Shown here one piece after another: positions 8,513 through 17,053 of a stretch of DNA of 64,000 nt. Location: assembly GCA_035637455.1 (NCBI GenBank), contig DASPXE010000093.1:4489-68488 (forward strand), given 5' to 3'. Origin of the DNA: 20CM-4-69-16 sp035637455. GTDB taxonomy: Bacteria; Gemmatimonadota; Gemmatimonadetes; Gemmatimonadales; GWC2-71-9. The notes under the pieces were generated by a model. That model was not told the DNA's origin, did no database searches, and saw nothing but the letters and a program-made list of their open reading frames with translations. The position numbers and the translations under genes are program-made. How positions within the stretch are numbered: the stretch's first letter is position 1; each line of letters starts with the position of its first letter.

Positions 8513-8730
8513 GACGGCCCGCCAAGACCTGTCCCGTGTGCGAGTCCGGGGTGCGCGTGCTGGACTACAAGGACGACCGTACCTTGGGCCGATTCCTGAC
8601 CGAGCGCGGCAAGATCCTGCCGAGCCGCTTGTCGGGGATGTGCGCGCGGCACCAGCGTCAGCTCGCGACCGCGATCAAGCGCGCGCGCCAGCTCGCGTTG
8701 CTCCCGTACATCAAGGGCTACATCGGCTGA
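8509..8730 (+). CDS. rpsR: Small ribosomal subunit protein bS18, zinc-binding form
   Basis: Partner of bS6 in the 30S platform. The 73-residue protein carries CPVC near the start and a C-x-x-H pair (MCARHQRQ) near residues 44-47. This is the zinc-binding C+ version, so no zinc-independent paralogue is needed to explain this locus. It overlaps rpsF by four bases and is followed one base later by the DUF2232 membrane protein gene. Confidence 0.96.
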   Translation: MRRPAKTCPVCESGVRVLDYKDDRTLGRFLTERGKILPSRLSGMCARHQRQLATAIKRARQLALLPYIKGYIG

Positions 8731-8731
8731 C

Positions 8732-9649
8732 ATGGCGCAGCGTGGGGAGGGAGGGCGCTGGCGGCTGCTGCTCGGCACCGCCGTATTCGCAGCGTGGGCA
8801 CCGCCCAGCCTGGTCGGGCTGCCGCTCGCCGGGTTGCTGCTCGTCACCCGACCCCGCTCCACCGTGGAGTGGGGTGCGGCGGCCGGCGTCGGCGCGTTGA
8901 GCGTCGGGCTCTTGCTCCTCCCCGCGAGCGATCTCCTGACGGGGTTCGTGCGAGCCTACACGGTGCTCGTCGCCGCCGCGTTCGTGGCCGTCGCGCTGCT
9001 CGCCCCGGCCCACGAGCCAGTGCTGCGGCGGGCGATCCGGGCAGGGCTGATCGCGGGTGTCGCGGCCGTCGCGCTCGCGAGCGTGCACCTGGGCGGCTCC
9101 GTCTGGGACGCGCTGCACTGGGAAGCGCGCCGCCAGGCGAGCGCCGCGATGCGCGTCTGGGTGGAGATCGAGCCCCGCACGTTCGCGCTCTACGAGCCCG
9201 TGGTGCGGTTCGTGAGCGACACGGTGCCCGCGACGCTCGCGCTCCAAACGCTCGCCGGGCTCGCCCTCGCCTGGCAGTGGCACCGCCGGGTCGCGCGCAA
9301 TCCGCTCGGCCCGCCGCTCGCGCCGTTCCGCGAGTTCCACTTCGGGGACCACTGGGTGTGGGCCGTGGTGGTCTCGCTCACCCTGTGGGTCACGCCGGTG
9401 ATGGCGACGCTCAAGCTGGCGGCGTTGAACGTGCTCGTGGCGCTCGGCGGGCTGTATCTGGTGCGGGGCATCGCGATCGTGGTCGCGTGCTCGGCCGCGT
9501 TCGGCATCGCGCCGGTGGCGCTCGTCATCGGGGCCGTGGTGTCGGCGGTGCTGCTCGCGCCGTTGCTGTTTCTGGTGCCCGGACTCGCCACCCTGGGCGT
9601 CACCGACACCTGGCTCGAGTTCCGGCGCCGTCTCAAAGCGCCGGCCTGA
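8732..9649 (+). CDS. DUF2232 (YybS-like) polytopic membrane protein
   Basis: A 305-residue integral membrane protein with about eight hydrophobic segments spread along its length. A YybS/DUF2232 membrane protein between rpsR and rplI is a familiar arrangement in several phyla. The biochemical role is unknown. ATG 8732 starts one base after the rpsR stop, so it is co-translated with the ribosomal proteins. Confidence 0.75.
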   Translation: MAQRGEGGRWRLLLGTAVFAAWAPPSLVGLPLAGLLLVTRPRSTVEWGAAAGVGALSVGLLLLPASDLLTGFVRAYTVLVAAAFVAVALLAPAHEPVLRRAIRAGLIAGVAAVALASVHLGGSVWDALHWEARRQASAAMRVWVEIEPRTFALYEPVVRFVSDTVPATLALQTLAGLALAWQWHRRVARNPLGPPLAPFREFHFGDHWVWAVVVSLTLWVTPVMATLKLAALNVLVALGGLYLVRGIAIVVACSAAFGIAPVALVIGAVVSAVLLAPLLFLVPGLATLGVTDTWLEFRRRLKAPA

Positions 9650-9669
9650 ACCGTCACCGAGAGGAAGCG

Positions 9670-10113
9670 ATGGAGATCATCTTGCGGGAAGACGTGCAGC
9701 ACCTCGGGGCCGCGGGCGACGTCGTCAAGGTGAAGGACGGCTACGCGCGCAACTATCTCCTCCCGAAGGGGCTCGCCTACCCCGCCACGGAGGCGAACAA
9801 GAAGAAGATCGCCTACGAGGCGGAGCGCATCGCTCGGCAGCGCGCCGCCGAGAAGAGCGCCGCCGAAACCGAGGCTACCCGCCTCGCCGACGTCCATCTC
9901 ACGTTCGCGGTCAAGGTTGGCGAAGAGGACAAGCTGTACGGCTCGGTCACGGCGGGCGACGTCCAACGCAAGCTCGAAGAGCTCGGGATTCACGTGGACA
10001 AGCGCAAGGTGGACCTCCCCGAGCCGATTCGCGAGCTGGGCGATTTCCCGGTGGGCATCAAGATCCACCCCGACGTCCGGCCCGAGATTCGGGTGAGTGT
10101 GGTGAAGGAGTAA
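9670..10113 (+). CDS. rplI: Large ribosomal subunit protein bL9
   Basis: Binds 23S rRNA domain V at the L1-stalk base and supports frame maintenance. The 147-residue length is standard. The N-terminal RNA-binding domain MEIILREDVQHLGAAGDVV and the GYARNYLLPKGLA signature are intact, followed by the long linking helix and the C-terminal domain. ATG 9670 is preceded by GAGAGGAAG. The longer frame that reads through from 8794 is an artefact. Confidence 0.97.
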   Translation: MEIILREDVQHLGAAGDVVKVKDGYARNYLLPKGLAYPATEANKKKIAYEAERIARQRAAEKSAAETEATRLADVHLTFAVKVGEEDKLYGSVTAGDVQRKLEELGIHVDKRKVDLPEPIRELGDFPVGIKIHPDVRPEIRVSVVKE

Positions 10114-10123
10114 CGACTCCGGC

Positions 10124-11932
10124 GTGACGCGCGGCACCGGCATCACCTACGTCGACGGCCCCCGGCTGCGCCGCGCCCTGCTCGCGGCCGCCGACTGGGT
10201 GGCGGCGGGCCGGGACGAGCTGAACCGGATCAACGTCTTCCCCGTTCCGGACGGGGACACCGGGACCAACCTCTGCCTCACGCTGCGCGCGGTGGCGCAG
10301 GCCCTGCGCGAGCTGGGTGACGCCCCCCTTCCTCAGGTGACGGCGACGATGGCGGGCGCCAGCGTGCGCGGCGCCCGCGGCAACTCCGGGATGCTGCTCT
10401 CCCAGTTCCTGCTCGGCCTCGAGGAGGGGCTCGGCGACCGCCGCAGCGCGAGCGCCCGTGACATCGCCCGCGCCATCGGCCGGGCCTGCGACCGCCTGGA
10501 GGGGTCACTCGACGATCCCGTGGAGGGCACCATCCTCACCGTCGCCCGCGAGACCGCCGACGAAGCCGCCCGCGCTGGCGAGGAGCCCGACCTCACGGTG
10601 TTCATGCGCCGCCTCGTAACGCGCGCCCAGCAGGCGCTCGAGCGCACGCCGCAGTTGCTCGCCGTGCTCAAGGCGGCCGGCGTGGTGGACGCGGGCGCGC
10701 TCGGCTTCGTGCGCTTCCTCGATGGGGTGAAGCGGCTGATCGAAGAGGGACAGGTCGCGCAAGGCGCGGTGGACCGCCTCGTGCCGCACGCCGCGGCCCA
10801 GACGGAGGTGGAGGCCCCGCGGGATTTCCAGTTCTGCACCGAGGTGATGGTCCGCAGCACCTCGCTGCCGGCGACGACCGCTGCCCGGCACGCACTGCGG
10901 CGCCTCGGCGGCTCCATCGTCGTACTCCAGACGGGCGATCTCCTCAAGGCACACATCCACACCGATGCACCGGACGCGGTGTTCGCCCTCGGCGCCAGCT
11001 GGGGGTCGGTGGAGTCCACCAAGGCCGAGGACATGCGGGCGCAGCACCGCGAGTTGCTGACGAAGCGGCCGGTCGCGTTCGTCGCGGATACGGCGTGCGA
11101 CCTCCCCGATGCCGTGGTCTTCGAGCAGGGCATTGGGCTGGTGCCGACGCAGCTGATCCTCGACGACCGCGTGTACCGCGATCGACTGGAGCTGACACCG
11201 CCTGAGTTCTTCGAGCGGCTGCGCGCCGGTCAGGACGCCACCACCTCCCAGCCCACCCCGCAGGCGTTCGAAGAGGCGTTCCGCGACGCCGCGCGGGCAG
11301 GCGAGCACGTGATCGCCGTGGTGGTTGCGCGGGCGCTGTCCGGCACGTACGCCAGCGCCGAGGTGGCAGCCCGCCGGCTCGACCCTGAGGCCCGCTGCAT
11401 CACAGTCGTGGACAGCCGGTCCGCGAGCCTGGGCGAGGGTCTGTTGGTTCTCCGAGGGCTCGAGCTCGCCGCCGCCGGCGAGCCGCCGGCGGCGATCGCG
11501 CGTGAGCTCGCTCGCGTGCGCGATCAGTCCGGCGGGTTCTTCACGGTCGACAATTTCGAGCGCTTGGTCCGCTCGGGACGCGTAAGCCGCGTGCAGGCGT
11601 GGCTGGGCACGAGGCTCAACATGAAGCCCATCATGGCGTTATCCCTGGATGGCTCGATCGACCCCATCGCCCGGGCGCGCGGTAGGCGGGCGCTCGAGCG
11701 CCGCGTGCTGGAGCGGTTGGATCGAGTGCTCGCGCGCGGCCCACAGTCGCTCCGGCTCGGCGTGGCGCACGCCGACATCCCCGAGTTCGCCGAGCAGCTG
11801 CGCGCGCAGCTCGTGACGCGATACCGGCCCAAGCAGTGCTTGGTGAGCCCCATCACCCCGGTCATCGCCGCGCATGCGGGGATCGGGGCGTGGGGCGTGT
11901 TCTACCAAGTCGAGGACGGAACAAACGGATGA
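10124..11932 (+). CDS. FakA-FakB fusion: DhaL/DAK2 kinase joined to DegV fatty-acid-binding domain
   Basis: Residues 1-200 are a DhaL/DAK2 kinase domain with the Mg-ATP aspartates in VPDGDTGTNL (Asp43, Asp45) and the GASVRGARGNSG loop. Residues of about 220-310 resemble the central FakA domain. From about residue 315 comes a complete DegV/FakB domain with TSQPTPQAFEEAF, ALSGTYASAE, a VDNFERLVRSGRVSR segment and HAGIGAWGVFY. In Firmicutes these are two proteins: FakB presents the fatty acid to FakA for phosphorylation. Here they form one 602-residue polypeptide, so an acyl-phosphate-forming kinase is likely. The start codon is GTG 10124. Confidence 0.85.
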   Translation: MTRGTGITYVDGPRLRRALLAAADWVAAGRDELNRINVFPVPDGDTGTNLCLTLRAVAQALRELGDAPLPQVTATMAGASVRGARGNSGMLLSQFLLGLEEGLGDRRSASARDIARAIGRACDRLEGSLDDPVEGTILTVARETADEAARAGEEPDLTVFMRRLVTRAQQALERTPQLLAVLKAAGVVDAGALGFVRFLDGVKRLIEEGQVAQGAVDRLVPHAAAQTEVEAPRDFQFCTEVMVRSTSLPATTAARHALRRLGGSIVVLQTGDLLKAHIHTDAPDAVFALGASWGSVESTKAEDMRAQHRELLTKRPVAFVADTACDLPDAVVFEQGIGLVPTQLILDDRVYRDRLELTPPEFFERLRAGQDATTSQPTPQAFEEAFRDAARAGEHVIAVVVARALSGTYASAEVAARRLDPEARCITVVDSRSASLGEGLLVLRGLELAAAGEPPAAIARELARVRDQSGGFFTVDNFERLVRSGRVSRVQAWLGTRLNMKPIMALSLDGSIDPIARARGRRALERRVLERLDRVLARGPQSLRLGVAHADIPEFAEQLRAQLVTRYRPKQCLVSPITPVIAAHAGIGAWGVFYQVEDGTNG

Positions 11933-11942
11933 GCGCGGCGCT

Positions 11943-12353
11943 ATGACTAGCAGGAGCCGGGGTGGTCGCCCGGCGAAGCGGCCCGTCGTGCACGTGCGGG
12001 CGGCGCTGCAACTCGTGACCGAGGCGCTGCTCGATCGCAAGGCGGTTGATCCGCTGGTACTGGACCTGCGGGGACTCAGCGCCGCCACCGACTACTTCGT
12101 AATCGTTTCCGGGACGTCCGACGCCCACGTGCGGGGGATGGCGGAGCATTTGGTGACAGCGCTGGCGCCGCACGGCCTCGCACCGCATCATGTGGAAGGG
12201 CTGGCGCAGGGGCGGTGGGTGTTGCTCGACTACGTAGATTTCGTGGTGCATGTGTTCCACCCTGAGCTGCGGGAATTCTACCAGCTCGAGCGGCTGTGGG
12301 GCGATGCTCCGGTGCTCGCCGGGGGCACGCGGGACGACGGGTTGAAAGGATGA
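11943..12353 (+). CDS. rsfS: Ribosomal silencing factor RsfS
   Basis: Binds uL14 and blocks subunit joining when nutrients are short. ATG 11943 gives a 136-residue protein with a short basic leader and the RsfS core (LDLRGLSAATDYFVIVSGTS, WVLLDYVDFVVHVFHPELR). Its stop overlaps the next gene's ATG, so translation of a ribosome factor is coupled to that of a large outer-membrane protein. Confidence 0.93.
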   Translation: MTSRSRGGRPAKRPVVHVRAALQLVTEALLDRKAVDPLVLDLRGLSAATDYFVIVSGTSDAHVRGMAEHLVTALAPHGLAPHHVEGLAQGRWVLLDYVDFVVHVFHPELREFYQLERLWGDAPVLAGGTRDDGLKG

Positions 12354-15300
12354 TCCCCATGCGACGGATCGCAGCAGCAGTGGCGGCGCTGGCGCTCGCG
12401 GGCGCGGCGCCGCTGGCGGCGCAGTACTTCGGGCAGAACAAGGTCCAATACCGGTCCTTCGACTTCCAGGTCATCCAGACCGATCACTTCGAGGTCTATT
12501 ACTATGCGGCCGAGCGCGCGGCGGCGCTCGACGCAGCACGCATGGCGGAGCGGTGGTACGCGCGCCTCTCCCGCGTCCTGCACCACGAGTTTCAGGGCCG
12601 CAAGCCGATCATCTTGTACGCCTCGCAGTCGGACTTCCAGCAAACCAACGCGATCAGCGGCGACATCGGTGAGGGTACGGGCGGCGTCACCGAGTTTTTC
12701 AAGCACCGCATGGTCCTGCCCTTCACCGGCTCCTACGCCGAGCTCGAGCACGTGATCGGCCACGAGATGGTGCACCAGTTCCAGTACGACGTGTTCAGCA
12801 GGGGCCGCATCGGTGCCGGGGTCCAGACGCTCATCAACGTGAATCCACCGCTGTGGTTCATGGAGGGGATGGCGGAATACCTCTCGATCGGCCCGATCGA
12901 TCCCCACACCTCGATGTGGCTGCGCGACGCCTCGCTGGAAGGCCACTTGCCGACCATCGAGCAGCTCACCTACGATCCGCGGATTTTCCCCTACCGCTTC
13001 GGGCACGCGCTCTGGGCCTACATCGGCGAGAAGTGGGGCGACGAGGTGATCGGCGAGATCCTCCAGGCCTCCACCGCGGGCGGGGTCGAAGCCGCGTTCA
13101 AGCGCGGCCTGGGGCTCTCGCTCGACGACCTGTCGAGCGAATGGCGCGACGCGGTGCAGACGACTTATCTACCGCAGCTCTCCGAGCACTACCGCGCCCG
13201 CCGCATCGCCCAGCCGGTGCTGAACCAGAAGCGCTCGGATGGGACGCTCCATCTGGCGCCAGCACTCACGCCGGACGGCCGCGACATCGCGTATTTCAGC
13301 GAGCGGAATTCGTTCTTCGTGGATCTGTACCTCGCCGATGCGGAAACCGGTCGCGTGAAGCGTCGGCTCGTCCGGTCCACCCTCAGCAACAACTACGAAA
13401 GCCTGCGCTTCATCAACTCGGCGGGATCGTTCTCGCCGGACGGGCGCTATTTCGCGATTGCGGCGAAGCACAAAGACAAGGACGACCTGGTCATCCTCGA
13501 CGTCAAGAAGGGCGGTGAGTTGCACCGCATCCCGATCCCGCTGAACGGGCTGACGACGCCCGCCTGGTCCCCCGATGGGCGGCAGATCGTGTTCACGGGC
13601 TATGACGGCGGGCTGTCCGACCTGTTCGTCGTCAACGCCGACGGCAGCGACCTGCGCCGCCTCACCAACGACAAGGACGCCGATCTCCAGCCCGCGTGGT
13701 CCCCGGACGGCAAGACCATCGCGTTCGCCACCGACCGCGGCCCGGGAAGCGACTTCAGCCAGCTGCGGTTCGGCAACATGCGGATCGGCCTGTACCACTT
13801 CGACAACGGGGCGATCGAAGTGCTCCCGCACATGGAGCACGGCAAGAACATCAACCCGGTGTGGGCGCCCGACGGGCGGTCGATCGCCTTCGTCTCGGAC
13901 CGAACCGGGATCAGCGACATCTACCTGTACGACTTCGGCGACCACAACCTGTATCAGCTGACCGACGTCTTCACGGGTGTCACCGGGATCACGCCGCTGT
14001 CGCCCGCCCTCTCGTGGGCGCGCCAGGCCGACAGGCTGGCTTTCGCCTATTACGAAGACGGGGACTACAACGTGTACGGCGTGGACAACCCCCGCTCGCT
14101 CCGGCGCCAGCCCTACCAGGAGCCGAGGACCCCGCCGGTGACGTCACTGCTCGCCGCCACACGGCGCGATACCACCCGGTCCGGCACGCCGGCGGGGGCG
14201 GCCACGCCGGCCGACCAGCCGCGCGCGGCGGCGTCAGTGTACCGCTCGCCCATCGGCTTCCGCGCCTCGGACGCCAGCCCGCCGAAGACCGACTCCACGA
14301 CCGGCGCGACCGCAGTGTCGGTGCGCACGCTGCTCGACTCGGCGACCGCCCTGCCCGATACGAGCGAGTTCACCTTCAAGGCGTACCACACGCGGTTCAC
14401 TCCCGACTACGTGGCGCGCCCCACGGTGGGCTACGAGCGCGACAACTTTGGCAGAGGCTTCTTCGGCGGCACCGCCATTTCGCTGTCGGACCTCCTGGGC
14501 AACCACACCCTGGTGTTCGCTGGCGCGGTGAACGGGCGTCTATCGGAGGCGCAAGTGCTGACCGCCTACATCAACCAGGCGCACCGGTTGAATTGGGCCA
14601 CCGGCTTCACGCAAGAGCCGTACTACTTCTACCAGCCCACGACGGTGCAGCCAGTCGGCCAGACCGGTGACACGACGCTGCTCACCGTGGGCATCCGGCG
14701 CTTCGTGATCCGGGACGGCTTTGTCCAAGCGTACTACCCCTTCAGCCGGTTCAGCCGCGTGGAGCTCGGCATGCACGCCGTGAACATCTCCGACGCCGTG
14801 CTCCAGCAGCAGTATCTGGTCGACCCGGGCGGCTTCATCTTCGCGCAGTCGGACCTGCAGACCATCAGCAACCCGTCGATCACCTACGTGTCGCCGTCAC
14901 TCGCGCTGGTGCACGACAACGCGCTGTTCGGCTACGTCGGCCCGTTTGCAGGCTCGCGCTACCGCTTTCAATTCTCCCCGAACTTCGGTGACTGGCAGTT
15001 TATGGGCGGCCTCGCTGACTGGCGACGCTACTTTTTCGCCCGGCCGTTCACGCTCGCGGTCCGCGGGCTGTTCTTCGGCCGCTTCGGGCGGGACGGCGAC
15101 CAGTTCCCCGTATTCCTCGGGAGCACCGAGCTGATCCGGGGCTACACCGCGGGCTCGCTCATCAACAACGAGTGCGCGACCTCGACCACGACCACGACCG
15201 GCCGAACCGGCTGTTCCGAGCTGGACGAGCTCATCGGGTCGAGAATCGGTGTGGCGAACGTCGAGTTGCGGTTCCCGCTCACCCGCAGCGTGGTCCTGGG

Positions 15301-15562
15301 ATTCCTCCCGGTGGGGCTCCCCCCAATCGAGGGAGCGCTCTTCTACGACATGGGGCTTGCGTGGGAGTCGGGCTCGGTCGTCAAGTGGCAGCGCGACGCC
15401 GCGGACGACCCGGAGCAGGTCCGCAGCCCGCTGCGGAGCTGGGGTGGATCGATTCGTGTGAATTTCCTGGGGTTCGTGGTATTGCGGTTCGATTACACCA
15501 AGCCGCTCGACCGGCTCCGCAACAAGGCTTACTGGACGGTGAGCCTCGGCCCAACGTTCTAA
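12350..15562 (+). CDS. Outer-membrane metallopeptidase: Peptidase_MA + PD40 propeller + Omp85-like barrel
   Basis: A 1070-residue exported protein with three parts. The signal peptide ends PLAAQ. Residues of about 30-260 form a gluzincin-like peptidase with HEMVH at 138-142 and a downstream WFMEGMAEYLS glutamate region. Residues of about 290-580 contain TolB/PD40 propeller repeats (PAWSPDGRQIVF, PVWAPDGRSIAF). A proline- and alanine-rich linker follows. The last 370 residues or so look like a BamA/TamA-type barrel ending in SLGPTF with a terminal Phe, as expected for outer-membrane insertion. I infer a surface or periplasm-facing protease held by its own barrel. Its substrate is unknown. ATG 12350 overlaps the rsfS stop. 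Confidence 0.75.
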   Translation: MIPMRRIAAAVAALALAGAAPLAAQYFGQNKVQYRSFDFQVIQTDHFEVYYYAAERAAALDAARMAERWYARLSRVLHHEFQGRKPIILYASQSDFQQTNAISGDIGEGTGGVTEFFKHRMVLPFTGSYAELEHVIGHEMVHQFQYDVFSRGRIGAGVQTLINVNPPLWFMEGMAEYLSIGPIDPHTSMWLRDASLEGHLPTIEQLTYDPRIFPYRFGHALWAYIGEKWGDEVIGEILQASTAGGVEAAFKRGLGLSLDDLSSEWRDAVQTTYLPQLSEHYRARRIAQPVLNQKRSDGTLHLAPALTPDGRDIAYFSERNSFFVDLYLADAETGRVKRRLVRSTLSNNYESLRFINSAGSFSPDGRYFAIAAKHKDKDDLVILDVKKGGELHRIPIPLNGLTTPAWSPDGRQIVFTGYDGGLSDLFVVNADGSDLRRLTNDKDADLQPAWSPDGKTIAFATDRGPGSDFSQLRFGNMRIGLYHFDNGAIEVLPHMEHGKNINPVWAPDGRSIAFVSDRTGISDIYLYDFGDHNLYQLTDVFTGVTGITPLSPALSWARQADRLAFAYYEDGDYNVYGVDNPRSLRRQPYQEPRTPPVTSLLAATRRDTTRSGTPAGAATPADQPRAAASVYRSPIGFRASDASPPKTDSTTGATAVSVRTLLDSATALPDTSEFTFKAYHTRFTPDYVARPTVGYERDNFGRGFFGGTAISLSDLLGNHTLVFAGAVNGRLSEAQVLTAYINQAHRLNWATGFTQEPYYFYQPTTVQPVGQTGDTTLLTVGIRRFVIRDGFVQAYYPFSRFSRVELGMHAVNISDAVLQQQYLVDPGGFIFAQSDLQTISNPSITYVSPSLALVHDNALFGYVGPFAGSRYRFQFSPNFGDWQFMGGLADWRRYFFARPFTLAVRGLFFGRFGRDGDQFPVFLGSTELIRGYTAGSLINNECATSTTTTTGRTGCSELDELIGSRIGVANVELRFPLTRSVVLGFLPVGLPPIEGALFYDMGLAWESGSVVKWQRDAADDPEQVRSPLRSWGGSIRVNFLGFVVLRFDYTKPLDRLRNKAYWTVSLGPTF

Positions 15563-15581
15563 CTCCGTATCGCTAAAACAC

Positions 15582-15610
15582 TTGCGCTGGCCTCGCCGGT
15601 TGTCTATCTT
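15582..15610 (+). promoter_or_regulatory. Sigma-70-type promoter before the SPOR-SMC operon
   Basis: TTGCGC (15582-15587), a 17-bp spacer and TATCTT (15605-15610). The predicted start point near 15617 is about ten bases before the TTG start codon. The sequence around the -10 box (GTCTATCTTG) resembles that of the prs promoter (GTCTATTTTG). Confidence 0.5.
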
Positions 15611-15623
15611 GTCCGGCGAGGCC
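15589..15623. promoter_or_regulatory. 11-bp perfect inverted repeat around the -10 box
   Basis: GGCCTCGCCGG (15589-15599) and CCGGCGAGGCC (15613-15623) flank a 13-base loop that contains the -10 hexamer. It may be an operator that a repressor uses to cover the promoter, or the terminator hairpin of the upstream barrel gene. There is no U-run after it. Confidence 0.45.
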
Positions 15624-15625
15624 AT

Positions 15626-17053
15626 TTGCTTACCCGTGGGTGGTTCTGCGTCCTCGCCAGCTTGGCGCTCGGGGGGTGCCGGTCCCGAGCGCCCGCGGAT
15701 CCGTCGTCCCAACTAAAGACGCCACAATCAGTTACGCACTCGGCCAGCAGCGGCGCGCGCACCGCCGGGGTAGCGATCCGGGTCGCGGCGCGCGGCGGCA
15801 CGCCGCGGGCCTACCGCCTCCCGGATCTGGTCGAGATCCCCAACGCGATCCACGGAAAGCTGCCGGCCGTGGCGGACGTCATCGGCCTCGACCCGGAGTC
15901 GGAATTCCTGTTCGTGATGACCGACAAGAAAGACGTGCTGTCGCTCGATCTCGGGAGCGGCCGCGTCGACACCGTGGTGACGGCGATCGTGCAGGCGGCC
16001 CTCGGCCCCGACGGCACGCTGTACACGGTGGACGCGAAGCGGCGCGTCGTCTCGCTCGCCCGGCGGGTGCGGTTCGTCTGGCCCCAGCCCCTCGGTGGCG
16101 TGCCGCGCGAGCTGTTCGGCGGCAGCGACCAGCGCCTCGTCGCGGTCGATCCGCCGAAGCTCATCACAGCCGCCGCCGATCAACCGCCCACGAGCCGGAC
16201 GATCCCGGTGGGGGGCGACGTCGCGGCGACCCGCTGGGGCGACCTCATCGCCGTCGCGAGCGATTCCGGCGTCCTGCTGATGGACGCGCTCGGGCGACGC
16301 GACGCCGCCTTCGTGCCGCTCGACGACCACCCGCGCGCACTTGTCTTCTCCCCTTCCGGGCACCGCATCTATGTGGCCCGGCGCACCGAGCCGGGGCTCG
16401 CCGTGATCGACCGCTACGAGCGTGCCGAGATCGACGGCGTGGCGCTGCCGACGCCCGCCGCGACGATGCGTCTCGATCCGCTCGGGCGTTGGCTGTTGGC
16501 ACGCCCGACCGTCGGCGATTCGGCGTGGGTCGTGGACCTGCCCGTGAAGCGGCTGGTGGGCTCGGTCGCGACCGCGTGGCGCGTGGACCTGCCGGCGATC
16601 GCTCCGGATGGCTCGCTGCTCGTGCGGCAGCGCGACGACGTCGCCGCGTACCGGCCGGATTCCCTGGTCGTCACCGGCCGCGTCAAAGGCGGGGGCGCCG
16701 ACCAATGGACGCTGACCGCCTGGCGGCCGCGCGGCAGCTACCGCTCGGCATTCGCCGACGCGTCGGGCCAGCCCGGACAGCCGGCGGTTGGGGGTGGAGC
16801 TGGGGGGGCCGCCGACTCGGTGGCGGGCGAGGGCCTGCTGTACGTCCAGGTGTCGACGTCGCAAAACGAGGCCTGGTCCGGCGAGATGGCCCAGCAGCTC
16901 ACGCGAGCCGGTTTGGCCGCCCGCGTGCTGCCGCCGCGGGGGCCGGACGACGGCTACCGCGTCGTGCTCGGCCCGTACCCCACGCGCGCGCAGGCGGAGG
17001 CGATCGGGCGAAAGCTCGGTCGGCCGTACTGGATCTACCAACCCACGCCATGA
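15626..17053 (+). CDS. Lipoprotein with beta-propeller-like region and C-terminal SPOR domain
   Basis: A 475-residue protein starting at TTG 15626. It has a lipoprotein signal (VLASLALGGC). The middle has propeller-like repeated strands (DLGSGRVDTVV, LGPDGTLYTVDAKRRVVSL). The last 75 residues are a SPOR-like domain (LLYVQVSTSQNEAWSGEMAQ ending YWIYQPTP). SPOR domains bind denuded peptidoglycan at division septa, so a role at the septum is inferred. Its stop overlaps the ATG of a second SPOR protein. Confidence 0.65.
   Translation: MLTRGWFCVLASLALGGCRSRAPADPSSQLKTPQSVTHSASSGARTAGVAIRVAARGGTPRAYRLPDLVEIPNAIHGKLPAVADVIGLDPESEFLFVMTDKKDVLSLDLGSGRVDTVVTAIVQAALGPDGTLYTVDAKRRVVSLARRVRFVWPQPLGGVPRELFGGSDQRLVAVDPPKLITAAADQPPTSRTIPVGGDVAATRWGDLIAVASDSGVLLMDALGRRDAAFVPLDDHPRALVFSPSGHRIYVARRTEPGLAVIDRYERAEIDGVALPTPAATMRLDPLGRWLLARPTVGDSAWVVDLPVKRLVGSVATAWRVDLPAIAPDGSLLVRQRDDVAAYRPDSLVVTGRVKGGGADQWTLTAWRPRGSYRSAFADASGQPGQPAVGGGAGGAADSVAGEGLLYVQVSTSQNEAWSGEMAQQLTRAGLAARVLPPRGPDDGYRVVLGPYPTRAQAEAIGRKLGRPYWIYQPTP

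Noticed and set aside
8794..9669. 439-codon frame joining DUF2232 DNA to rplI
   Set aside because: Only the last 148 codons are bL9; the rest is out of frame with the membrane protein and has no protein-like features.
15640..17049. Upstream extension of the second SPOR gene as a 906-codon frame
   Set aside because: The part before 17050 is an Arg/Ala-rich shadow of the SPOR lipoprotein gene; the real protein begins at the ATG overlapping its stop.
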